Shown here: in pieces, positions 24,348-32,819 of the stretch
How the letters are laid out: the number at the start of each line of letters is the position of its first letter
Numbering within the stretch: the first letter of the stretch is position 1
NCBI GenBank assembly: GCA_021774775.1
Contig: JAJFIT010000004.1
Location: forward strand, 1-64,000
Direction: 5' to 3'
Length of the DNA: 64,000 nt
From: Alphaproteobacteria bacterium
GTDB lineage: Bacteria; Pseudomonadota; Alphaproteobacteria; Sphingomonadales; Kordiimonadaceae
Translations under genes and position numbers: made by a program
The notes under the pieces: generated by a model
Told to the model about the DNA's origin: nothing
Database searches by the model: none
The model's input: the letters and a program-made list of their open reading frames with translations, nothing else

Positions 24348-27005
24348 ATGGGCAACCGACGGGCACCGGGCGCGGTAAAACAGGAAATCAAGCTGGCGGA
24401 CTATCAACCGCCGGCTTTTTTTGTCTCGAACGTGGAGATGTTTTTTCGAATTTTTGATGACAAGGTGCTGGTTCGCGCGACCAGTCAGCTTGGGTGCAGT
24501 GGACAGGGCGCTGCGGACCTGAAGTTGGAGGGTAGTCCCCATATGAAGCTTGTCGAGGTCCAGATTGACGGTGAACAACTGCCCCCCGAGGCTTACACAT
24601 TGGCCGAAGACTCGCTTGTTGTGTTGGGCGTTCCACGGCAATTCACATTGAGCATTGAGACCGAACTGCGACCTGCAGACAATACTCGTTTGGAAGGACT
24701 GTACCAGTCTGGTGGCAACTTGTGCACGCAGTGTGAAGCTGAAGGGTTCCGCCATATTACCTATTTTCTCGACCGGCCGGATGTGTTGGCAGTTTACGAT
24801 GTAACCATTGAGGCCGACGCGCATCGGTACCCGATTTTACTGTCCAACGGGGATTTGCACTCGAGCGGTGTGATGGACAGCGGGAGGCATTTTGCACGTT
24901 GGCAGGACCCACATCCTAAACCCTGTTATCTTTTTGCCCTTGTGGCTGGTGTTTTATCAGTGGTTTCAGATACATATAAGACAAAGAGTGGTCGAGATGT
25001 TGCCCTTAACATCTACGTTCGGGAGCCTGATCTGGACAAATGCGCCTATGCCATGCAGTCGCTAAAAAAGTCGATGAAATGGGATGAGGATGTGTTCGAT
25101 CTGGAATATGATCTTGGTATCTACAACATTGTTGCGGTCTCTGATTTCAACATGGGTGCCATGGAAAATAAGGGTCTAAACATATTCAACACCAAATATG
25201 TTTTGGCCAATAGTAAAACCGCTACCGATAGTGATTTCGATCATGTGGAGGGCGTTATTGGGCATGAATATTTTCACAATTGGACCGGTAACAGAGTTAC
25301 CTGCCGTGACTGGTTTCAACTAAGTCTGAAAGAAGGGCTGACTGTTTTCCGTGACCAGGAATTTTCCAGCGATATGACGTCGCGTGCTGTTAAGCGGATT
25401 GATGATGTGCGTGTTCTGCGAATGTTACAGTTTCCTGAGGATGGAGGGCCGCTTGCTCACTCGGTCCGGCCGGAAAGTTATATAGAAATCAATAATTTCT
25501 ACACCACGACGGTTTACAATAAAGGCGCTGAAGTTATCCGGATGATGAGAAGCCTGATGGGGCAGGCTGCGTTTATTGAAGGGGTGAAATTATATTTGGC
25601 ACGCCATGACGGAGAAGCTGCAACATGTGAACAATTTGTGTTGGCGATGGAAGCTGCCAGTAACCTTGATTTAGGGCAGTTCCGAAGGTGGTACTCCCAG
25701 GCCGGAACCCCGACAGTGGAATTTAGTCGGAAGCGGTCGGGTGCCGACATTATTCTAACTGTGCGCCAAGAATGTCCTGTGACACCTGGCCAGTCGACCA
25801 AACAGCCATTTCAAGTGCCATTACTTGTTGGATGGCTGGATGAAAGCGGGGCAGAGCTTGACCCCATAACGGGCGAGGGGATAACAAAAACCAGCGAAGG
25901 GTATTTGCTGGTTTTGTCTGACCAGCGCCAGAGTTTTGTGTTTAAAGATATGCCTGCGGGCGCTTGTCCGAGCCTGTTGAGAGGGTTTTCTGCGCCAGTC
26001 AAGATTGTTGATGACCTGACAGATGTGGAGACCGCGCACCTGCTGAAGTTTGATACCGATGCATTTGTACGTTGGCAGTCTGGCCAGAATTTGATGACAG
26101 GTTATTTGATGGCGTCACTTGATCCGGGATTTGAATTGTCAACTGAAGGTAAAAAAAAGCTGACACTGATTTCTGATGCATTTGAAGCGACTATCAGAGA
26201 CCAGTCAATTGATCCTGCTTTTGCAGCCGAGCTTTTGACGCTGCCCAGCGAAATTTACCTGGGACAGCAGCAGACGGTCTTAATGCCAGACGAACTACAT
26301 CAGGCCCACGGGGCACTCAAATCAAATTTGGCGCAGGCTCATTTTGACCTGATGGTTGAGCGTTTTAACATGCTGGATGTTTCTGCTCAGGGCACCAATC
26401 AAACAGCTAAAGGAAGTCGCAAGTTGCGGAACGTGATGTTAGGCTTCCTCGCAGCATCCAAACCGAACGAAGCTGCCGCCAAGGTTCGAATCATTACACA
26501 TTTTAATGCTGCGCAATGCATGACGGATCAATTGGCGGCATTGACATTAGTGGCGCACAGTAGCTGGCCGGAAAAAGATGGGATGTTGGCCAATTTTTAC
26601 CAACAGTGGGAAAAAGACGACTTGGTGATTGATAAATGGTTTGCGGTCCAGGCACAGGATCCAAACTTGGGCGCTGTAATCCGTATTCACCAATTGATGA
26701 AACACCCGGCGTTCACGCTGGAGAACCCTAATAGATTGCGTTCGTTGGTCTCTATATTTGCGATGTTGAATCAGGTTAATTTTCACGCATTAGACGGTAG
26801 TGGATACAACCTGTTATCAAATATTATTGCGAAAGTCGATCAAACCAATCCACAGACAGCGGCGCGTATGGTTGCGCCTTTAGGGCGTTGGATGCGGCTG
26901 GACGGCGAACGCAAAAAACAAATGAAGTTAAGCCTAAAATCATTGCAAAACAATACAGCACTAAGCAGCGACGTAAGGGAATTGGTAGAAAAATCATTGC
27001 TGTAG
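24348..27005 (+). CDS. pepN: Aminopeptidase N (M1 family)
   Basis: Zinc aminopeptidase that removes N-terminal residues from peptides; cytosolic, as no signal is present. 885 residues, as in the E. coli-type PepN subfamily. Seen are the exopeptidase motif GAMENKGLNIFN (~270), the zinc site GHEYFHNWTGNRVTCRDWFQLSLKEGLTVF (His305, Glu306 and His309, third ligand Glu ~20 residues later), the Tyr-containing NNFYTTTVYNKGAEVIRM, and the helical C-terminal domain of the family. It begins three bases after the lrp stop and is probably co-transcribed. Confidence 0.95.
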   Translation: MGNRRAPGAVKQEIKLADYQPPAFFVSNVEMFFRIFDDKVLVRATSQLGCSGQGAADLKLEGSPHMKLVEVQIDGEQLPPEAYTLAEDSLVVLGVPRQFTLSIETELRPADNTRLEGLYQSGGNLCTQCEAEGFRHITYFLDRPDVLAVYDVTIEADAHRYPILLSNGDLHSSGVMDSGRHFARWQDPHPKPCYLFALVAGVLSVVSDTYKTKSGRDVALNIYVREPDLDKCAYAMQSLKKSMKWDEDVFDLEYDLGIYNIVAVSDFNMGAMENKGLNIFNTKYVLANSKTATDSDFDHVEGVIGHEYFHNWTGNRVTCRDWFQLSLKEGLTVFRDQEFSSDMTSRAVKRIDDVRVLRMLQFPEDGGPLAHSVRPESYIEINNFYTTTVYNKGAEVIRMMRSLMGQAAFIEGVKLYLARHDGEAATCEQFVLAMEAASNLDLGQFRRWYSQAGTPTVEFSRKRSGADIILTVRQECPVTPGQSTKQPFQVPLLVGWLDESGAELDPITGEGITKTSEGYLLVLSDQRQSFVFKDMPAGACPSLLRGFSAPVKIVDDLTDVETAHLLKFDTDAFVRWQSGQNLMTGYLMASLDPGFELSTEGKKKLTLISDAFEATIRDQSIDPAFAAELLTLPSEIYLGQQQTVLMPDELHQAHGALKSNLAQAHFDLMVERFNMLDVSAQGTNQTAKGSRKLRNVMLGFLAASKPNEAAAKVRIITHFNAAQCMTDQLAALTLVAHSSWPEKDGMLANFYQQWEKDDLVIDKWFAVQAQDPNLGAVIRIHQLMKHPAFTLENPNRLRSLVSIFAMLNQVNFHALDGSGYNLLSNIIAKVDQTNPQTAARMVAPLGRWMRLDGERKKQMKLSLKSLQNNTALSSDVRELVEKSLL

Positions 27006-27226
27006 TGTATCGAATCGGAAAAATTGAAATTTCTGGACCCTAAAGTTTGATTTGCTGGACTCTGCGACTGAATTCAGGAAAAAACGACTAAAAAAACAGC
27101 TGACATTACAGCGAGTTCATAGTTTGTTTACATAAAGCTGATAATTTAGGTTGAGTAGAAGATGATTATACTTCAGATAGTATTAGGTGCACTTTACGGG
27201 GAAATAGTAATTTCGGAGAGGCAGTT

Positions 27227-27628
27227 ATGAACAAAGGTCCTGATCCAATTGATATTCATGTTGGTCAGCGGGTACGTGCCCGTAGGAAGATGCTCGGGTT
27301 GTCGCAAACTCAATTGGGACATGAATTGGGCGTTACTTTTCAGCAGGTTCAAAAATATGAGCGCGGAACAAACCGTATAGGATCAAGCCGATTGTTCCGT
27401 ATGTCGAACACGTTGGATGTTCCTGTGGCTTATTTTTTTGAGGGTGCTGAAACGAAAATGCCTGGCTATGTCTCATTGAATGAAACTTTAGGCGAAGCGG
27501 TATTTGACCGCGAGGAAACCCAGGAGCTGGTCGATGCATATTATCGAATTGCGGATCCAAGAATTCGCAAGAAAGTTCTTGGATTAGCCAGGCTGTTGTC
27601 ATCAGGTGTTGACGAATACGGTATGTAA
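27227..27628 (+). CDS. XRE-family helix-turn-helix regulator
   Basis: A 133-residue protein. The N-terminal HTH_3 domain (VGQRVRARRKMLGLSQTQLGHELGVTFQQVQKYERGTNRI, ~11-50) has the exact signature of a family very common in alphaproteobacteria. The C-terminus, ELVDAYYRIADPRIRKKVLGLARLL, is conserved in the same family. CGGAGAGG precedes the ATG. It is monocistronic: 221 bases separate it from pepN, and a strong terminator follows 23 bases after its stop. Targets cannot be inferred. Confidence 0.9.
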   Translation: MNKGPDPIDIHVGQRVRARRKMLGLSQTQLGHELGVTFQQVQKYERGTNRIGSSRLFRMSNTLDVPVAYFFEGAETKMPGYVSLNETLGEAVFDREETQELVDAYYRIADPRIRKKVLGLARLLSSGVDEYGM

Positions 27629-27651
27629 ACTGAATAAACTAATTAAAGTAT

Positions 27652-27686
27652 AAAAAAGGCCCAAACATTGTTTGGGCCTTTTTTTG
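27652..27686. terminator. Bidirectional terminator between the XRE gene and the PEP-CTERM gene
   Basis: AAAAAAGGCCCAAACA and its complement TTTGGGCCTTTTTTT form a ~12-bp stem with A and T runs on both sides, so it can end transcription of both convergent genes. Confidence 0.92.
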
Positions 27687-27714
27687 TTGCCAAGTATAGC
27701 TGCGCAGAAACTGT

Positions 27715-30033
27715 TTAACTAACCTTGGCTGCTGCCTTGCGTTTTCTTCTTTCGCGCCTAGCCATGAAGACCAACCCGGGTGCAAGTAACCAAAGCCCAT
27801 AGGGCTCAGGAACAGAGACCAAACGTATTATGGCAGTGTCCACGCTGGTCAAAACAAAGTCGCCCGGCAAGAACAAACTGCCTCCGGTAAGCAGGTTGAT
27901 GGATTGGTCATTTCCGATATTGCCATCATACCGGACCCGTAGTGTGACCTGATAGTTGCCGGTTGTGTCAAATGCTGTTCCGTCACCAGAATTTAGCAAT
28001 AATGTTTGGCCGGTCCCCAATATCTGGCCGCCAAGAACCCAGGTTAAACTAAAGGCGCCAGTGTCAACAAGGTTACAGAATGCCTCATCTTCAAAGCTGG
28101 AACCGCAGCCATCGAGTGTAAAGGACTCGCCCAAGGGAATGGCATCATAAACGCCGGCCTCCGCGAGCAAAACAGGCTGGGGTTCCGGTTCGGGCTTTGG
28201 CGGCTCCACGGGTGGTTCTTCAACAGGTGGCTCCTCTACAGGTGGTTCCTCAACGGGTGGCTCCTCAACGGGTGGCTCCTCAACGGGCGGTTCCTCTACA
28301 GGCGGCTCCTCTACAGGTGGTTCTGGATCAGGAGTGGTCTCCGGGGCAGCTCCCAGTGTGTCCGGCGTATTGTCTACCGGTGCAGCCGCAGCCTCGGGCT
28401 CATTCGAAACCGGCTCAGGGGCGGGTTCTGGTTCAGGGTCGGGATCAGGCTCTGGTTCGGGCTCTGGTTCCGGCTCTGGTTCCGGCTCTGGTTCAGGTTC
28501 GGCCGTCGGTGTAATAGCCAAGGCCTCTTCCGTGGGCGTGCCATTTCCGCCGTCAGCGAAGGCCGTGACGGGATCGATGATAGGCACATCCAAACCAAGA
28601 ATTTCTTCAGCGGTTTGTTGAGCTGCAGCAGGTGCGACTCGCTCAATAAACTCTGCTACTTCCTCGGCGAGCTGTTGCTCGATATCGTTGTCAGGTTCCG
28701 GGTAAATAATAACAGCCGTCACGTAAGTGTCTTGGCCGCCAAGCTGCCGGAAGTTGATCCGCAGCGTGCCGTCAGTAACTTCGGCCCGGGTAACCAGCAT
28801 GTGACCTGTAGACGGCCCGCCGCCTCCGCCCGTCGCCTGAGCAAAGGGGCTGGTATCAGCAATCATGCCGACGGAATTTTGTGTTGTCATGCCGGCATAT
28901 GCACCTGGTGTAACAGCAGCGTCGATGCCAGACATGGAATGCATAACCGGTAAAAGCTCAGTCGAAGCGCTGGCGGCAAGACTATAAATAGTATCCTGCG
29001 CGTTAGATGACACCTTATCATCGCCTTCGCCGCTTGATCCGGACAATCTTCCAACGCCTTCGGTTGCCAGTTTCATAACCGGAACCAGGTCGTCAGTGGC
29101 TCTGGCGTCAACCATATTTACCTTGGCACCATTACGTTTGAGGTCAACACCGAACGGATAGAGTGGAGATTGCCCATTCGGACGGGGGGCCGTCAGGATC
29201 ACGACGCGGTATTTGCCGTTCTTAAGCCCGTTGGCAACGAATTGTTCAATATTTCGGACGCCTTTAGACAAAATGGAAGGGCCCGCGGTTGCCGCTTCGC
29301 TGTCCATCTGGCTGCCTTGAAGCATTTCACTGTTCGCTGACACCCGAATGAAGTCTTCGTATGGCTTGTCAGTTTCTGGGCCAAGGTCCCAACCAGTTGC
29401 ACCTTCCTGTAGTTCAAAGCCTTCGTCCAATACAAACGGAGCCATGAACGCGGTCCAGTGAGTTCTGGCGCCGGCCTCAATAATCAAATTTGCTGCATCA
29501 GATATTGTTGCTAAATCATAGTCACCAGCAACATCTTCAATTCTATTAAGAAGGGCATCCATGCGTTCTTTCAGATTTTCTGAATCGCCCATAGCCTGGT
29601 TCAAGTAAGATTGAACCACCTGGAAACCCCATTCGTCTACTGCAAGGGCACCTTCAACTGCTTCATCCAGCGTTACAGTCGGGAATGTCTCAATACGGGC
29701 TTCTACCGGCGTGCGTATCAATTCTGCACTGCGCGTCCCGGTGAGATAAAAATCTGCATCTGCGCTATCGTCGGCTCCAGCGGTTGACGCCAGACTTGGC
29801 CGCGCGATTTTAAGGCGGCGGATACCTGGAATTTCCACAGGGGGAGGGGTACGCATGCGATATGTCGCAGGCGGCGGCAGCAAACCTCGGCTCAAAACTG
29901 GCGGGATAGTATCATCTAAAACGATAAGATCCGGGGTCTGATTGGAGTAGGTGCCATATAACAAGGTACCGGTAGCAACAGCTGTGCCGGTCAACAGGGT
30001 TGAAATTATCAATGTCTTGTTGCTAGAAGCCAT
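27715..30033 (-). CDS. PEP-CTERM sorted surface protein with EP-rich repeats
   Basis: A 772-residue exported protein. The N-terminal signal/anchor is NKTLIISTLLTGTAVATGTLLYG. A ~450-residue mixed domain of unknown type follows, containing YRVVILTAPRPNGQ and GGGGGPSTGHML. A (EP)n block and about eight PVEEP repeats form a stalk-like linker. A PKD-like beta domain with two Cys (LDGCGSS, AFCNLV) comes next. The C-terminal sorting signal is VPEP, then a hydrophobic stretch LWLLAPGLVFMA, then the basic tail RRERRKRK. The XrtA exosortase at 47520 is the expected processing enzyme. ATG at 30033 is preferred over an in-frame start 48 bases upstream, as the signal begins there. It is divergent from the CobT-like gene. 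Confidence 0.88.
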   Translation of the reverse strand: MASSNKTLIISTLLTGTAVATGTLLYGTYSNQTPDLIVLDDTIPPVLSRGLLPPPATYRMRTPPPVEIPGIRRLKIARPSLASTAGADDSADADFYLTGTRSAELIRTPVEARIETFPTVTLDEAVEGALAVDEWGFQVVQSYLNQAMGDSENLKERMDALLNRIEDVAGDYDLATISDAANLIIEAGARTHWTAFMAPFVLDEGFELQEGATGWDLGPETDKPYEDFIRVSANSEMLQGSQMDSEAATAGPSILSKGVRNIEQFVANGLKNGKYRVVILTAPRPNGQSPLYPFGVDLKRNGAKVNMVDARATDDLVPVMKLATEGVGRLSGSSGEGDDKVSSNAQDTIYSLAASASTELLPVMHSMSGIDAAVTPGAYAGMTTQNSVGMIADTSPFAQATGGGGGPSTGHMLVTRAEVTDGTLRINFRQLGGQDTYVTAVIIYPEPDNDIEQQLAEEVAEFIERVAPAAAQQTAEEILGLDVPIIDPVTAFADGGNGTPTEEALAITPTAEPEPEPEPEPEPEPEPEPDPDPEPEPAPEPVSNEPEAAAAPVDNTPDTLGAAPETTPDPEPPVEEPPVEEPPVEEPPVEEPPVEEPPVEEPPVEEPPVEPPKPEPEPQPVLLAEAGVYDAIPLGESFTLDGCGSSFEDEAFCNLVDTGAFSLTWVLGGQILGTGQTLLLNSGDGTAFDTTGNYQVTLRVRYDGNIGNDQSINLLTGGSLFLPGDFVLTSVDTAIIRLVSVPEPYGLWLLAPGLVFMARRERRKRKAAAKVS
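28211..28315. repeat. 15-bp minisatellite (7 units) encoding PVEEP repeats
   Basis: Seven consecutive 15-base units of the form GGTGGCTCCTCAACG occur with only synonymous-type T/C and A/G changes. On the coding (minus) strand they give the PVEEP linker of the PEP-CTERM protein. Confidence 0.93.
28423..28502. repeat. 6/12-bp repeat encoding (EP)n/(DP)n linker
   Basis: Repeats of GGTTCCGGCTCT and close variants give alternating Glu-Pro and Asp-Pro on the minus strand, a stiff extended linker. Confidence 0.9.
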
Positions 30034-30271
30034 GACGTTTTGAGGCCTTACCTGCTTAAAACACAAAAAATACACCCACAAGCATCATCGAAAAACTGGA
30101 GTGTTCACCCTCGACCCATCTGCAAAACCATAACACAGGAACGTAGGGTTTCAGCCAATAATTTGTAATAATTTGTATTAGGTTGTCGTTTCAATTGTAT
30201 TGTCTGGCAACAATCCAATATTACGGGTCAGTCATCAAACCTCAGTATAATGTAGTTAGGATCTTAAAATA

Positions 30272-31159
30272 ATGTCAACGCGCCGCCCTTTTGCCGATTT
30301 AGTTGACCTCCTTGACCAGATGCCCGCCGGAGACCCTATTACCAGCATGCGGCTGTCAACAATGGTTTCCGTGGCTGATGCTGCACCGCGCGATGATATG
30401 GCTCATATGCCAGCCTGGCTGGGCGCGTGGCAGCGAAACAGTGCGCCTAAACTTGCCGAAAGTCATATCTGCCTGTTTGTCAGCTCTTACGCGGATTATT
30501 CTGGCACGGAATCGTTAGTCGGTTTTATTGAGAATGCGGGCAAGGGACAGGTGCCGGTTGGCAGGCTGTGCAAAGAAAGAGGCGTGGGCTTCAGGCTACT
30601 GGAGATGGCTGTGGAATTGCCTCACGTTGTATCGAATAATTGGCCGGAAAAAGACTGCATGGCGGCCACTGCCTTTGGCATGGAAGCTACGGCAGCGGGT
30701 GGAGATATTCTGGGTCTAGCAGCGTTGGCACCCGGCGGCGACGAGCATTGTCAATCACTGTGTCACAGTATTCTTGATAGCTTAATTCAGATTAATCAAA
30801 CCACTATAGTGAATTCTGAAAGTAATACTTTCGCTTTTGACATTTTGAATTTGATGAAAAATAGAGTTGGCAGAGAAGTGGCGGCGTTGGTGGGGGCAAT
30901 GATCGCGGCGCGCAGTCGTAGTTTGCCAGTTCTAGTGGAAAGCTGGCCCGGTCTGGCGGCATTATCTATTCTTTCCGCAATTGACCGGTCAAGCACGGAC
31001 CATGTTAAGGTCGCGTCTGTTGAAAATGACGCTCAAGCAGCCATCGTGCGCCTTCTGGGTATGCAGCCAATCGTGGGACCGGCAGTAAATTTGGGGGCTG
31101 GATGCGGTGTCGCCCTTGCTCTTTCGACCATTGCACCAATGCTAAACCTGGTTGATTGA
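30272..31159 (+). CDS. Divergent CobT-like protein lacking the catalytic Glu
   Basis: A 295-residue protein that follows the fold pattern of nicotinate-nucleotide:dimethylbenzimidazole phosphoribosyltransferase (CobT). ADLVDLLDQMP at the start, LGAWQRN, then HICLFVSSYADYSGTESLVGFIENAGKGQ align with the CobT N-terminal and core strands; the C-terminus is GPAVNLGAGCGVALALSTI. In CobT this last segment reads LGEGTGA with the catalytic Glu (Glu317 in Salmonella); here it is Ala276. The PPGSLG loop and the GEMGIGNTT segment are also lost. It is therefore probably not an active CobT. It is divergent from the PEP-CTERM gene and heads the XrtA strand, 207 bases before the sugar transferase. The assignment is by eye. 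Confidence 0.6.
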   Translation: MSTRRPFADLVDLLDQMPAGDPITSMRLSTMVSVADAAPRDDMAHMPAWLGAWQRNSAPKLAESHICLFVSSYADYSGTESLVGFIENAGKGQVPVGRLCKERGVGFRLLEMAVELPHVVSNNWPEKDCMAATAFGMEATAAGGDILGLAALAPGGDEHCQSLCHSILDSLIQINQTTIVNSESNTFAFDILNLMKNRVGREVAALVGAMIAARSRSLPVLVESWPGLAALSILSAIDRSSTDHVKVASVENDAQAAIVRLLGMQPIVGPAVNLGAGCGVALALSTIAPMLNLVD

Positions 31160-31366
31160 TACAAGGAAGGTTATCGTTAGGCGTTATCTTTGGTGGGATA
31201 ACGGCTTTTGCTGGTCCAAGCCTGATGCTATTATACCGGCCAAAAGGGCAATAATTCAGTTGCCTTTTTGGTGTATTACTACCAAAAATAAGGCGTTTGC
31301 GTTGGGGGAGATGCAGCGTTGGTGATCAATTGATCAATGTTCCAGGGCTGAAAGGGCTGAAAATTT

Positions 31367-32758
31367 ATGGCGCGCATTTTTCGCCACCATGTTTCTCCGG
31401 TTAAGCTGACACTGGCTATTACAGATGTTGTTTTGATTGCTGGCTGCGTTTTTTTGGCAGAGTGGCTTAGATTGTCGTCTCTTGAGTTGAGTTATGCTCA
31501 AACAGCGGCTTCTGTAGTCGCAAAACTTGCCATCCCCGCTTTCACCTTTCCGTTGCTGCTCGGTTTTGGAGCCTATCAGTCGGATGCTATGGGAGATATG
31601 AAAATATTTTTCCCGCGCATGGTTGTGGCATTTGTGGTTGGAATTTTGCTAACCGCTACTTTGGCATATTTGCTGCCCACATTGCCGCTGTGGCGTTCTA
31701 TTTTGTTGCTGGCTTTCGCTTTTTCGGCTGGTGCAATTCTTATTGCCCATGCCGGATTTATCCACTTTGCCAAAGACAGTTTTCTCGGTCGCAGGATTGC
31801 AATTCTGGGAGCAGGGCCGGAAGCAAAAGCATTGAAAGAAGAAGCCGAAAACTCGCCAGAGGCTGGCCTGAAAATTGTTGCTGTTTTTGCCACTCCGGAT
31901 GCGCCGAATATTCTTGATGGTGCCATTGTGTTGGCCGATGTACGGACATTGCCGGATGAAATTGAGAAGTGGGACTGTGAATTAATTGTCATAGGTGATC
32001 GTTTCGAAAAATATGCCTTGCCTATAGAAGCGCTTATCGCTTGTAAACTGGGAGGCGTTCAAATTATGGATCGCCTGGCCTTTTTTGAGGAAGTACGCGG
32101 TTACGTTGACTTGGATTCAGTGCAAAAAGACTGGATAGTCTTTGCCGAAGGGTTCAAAGGCGGCAGCATTCTTGAGCGTAGCGCAAAAAGGACCTTGGAT
32201 ATAGCTATGAGTTTAGTGTTTCTGTTGGCTTCGCTGCCAATTTTACTTGTGAGCGGTATTTTAATAAAACTGACCAGTTCAGGTCCGGTTTTTTACCGAC
32301 AAGAGCGGGTGGGGCTGAACCGGCAGATTTTTGATGTACTCAAGCTCAGGACCATGACCGTGGATGCTGAACAATCCGGTGTGCCAGAGTTTGCCAAAGA
32401 ACAGGATCCTCGCGTGACATGGATTGGGGGTTTCTTACGACGCACAAGAATCGATGAAATTCCACAAACGCTGAACGTGCTTAAAGGCGATATGAGTTTT
32501 GTTGGGCCACGGCCTGAACGACCCTATTTCGTTGATCAACTGGACGAAAAAGTGCCTTTTTACCGTGAACGACATTGCATGAAACCCGGAATAACCGGTT
32601 GGGCACAGATCAGATATCCCTACGGCGCATCTTTTGAAGATTCGCGTCGGAAGCTTGAGTATGACCTATACTATATCAAGAACTATTCGCTTTTCCTTGA
32701 TTTGCTGATTATTCTACAAACCTTGAGGGTCGTGTTGTTCCCGCACGGAGTGCGTTAA
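31367..32758 (+). CDS. XrtA-associated polyprenyl-phosphate sugar transferase (EpsB-like)
   Basis: Initiates exopolysaccharide repeat synthesis by transferring hexose-1-phosphate to undecaprenyl phosphate at the inner membrane. Four to five N-terminal membrane helices (~15-130) precede a Rossmann-like domain ([19 protein letters not shown]). The C-terminal bacterial sugar transferase domain has another helix ([22 protein letters not shown]) and the motifs [50 protein letters not shown] and [17 protein letters not shown]. 463 residues. Matches the PEP-CTERM-associated sugar transferase group (TIGR03013 type). The TPR gene starts next to its stop. Confidence 0.9.
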   Translation: MARIFRHHVSPVKLTLAITDVVLIAGCVFLAEWLRLSSLELSYAQTAASVVAKLAIPAFTFPLLLGFGAYQSDAMGDMKIFFPRMVVAFVVGILLTATLAYLLPTLPLWRSILLLAFAFSAGAILIAHAGFIHFAKDSFLGRRIAILGAGPEAKALKEEAENSPEAGLKIVAVFATPDAPNILDGAIVLADVRTLPDEIEKWDCELIVIGDRFEKYALPIEALIACKLGGVQIMDRLAFFEEVRGYVDLDSVQKDWIVFAEGFKGGSILERSAKRTLDIAMSLVFLLASLPILLVSGILIKLTSSGPVFYRQERVGLNRQIFDVLKLRTMTVDAEQSGVPEFAKEQDPRVTWIGGFLRRTRIDEIPQTLNVLKGDMSFVGPRPERPYFVDQLDEKVPFYRERHCMKPGITGWAQIRYPYGASFEDSRRKLEYDLYYIKNYSLFLDLLIILQTLRVVLFPHGVR

Positions 32759-32819
32759 CGTGAGTAATGGTTTGAAAAATATCATGATTTTTGAGCATGC
32801 AATTTTAACCCGAATCTCT

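Noticed and set aside
28334-28621. Plus-strand frame rich in Gly-Ser repeats over the PEP-CTERM gene
   Set aside because: Antisense shadow of the EP-coding repeat; no start signals and lies wholly within a supported gene.
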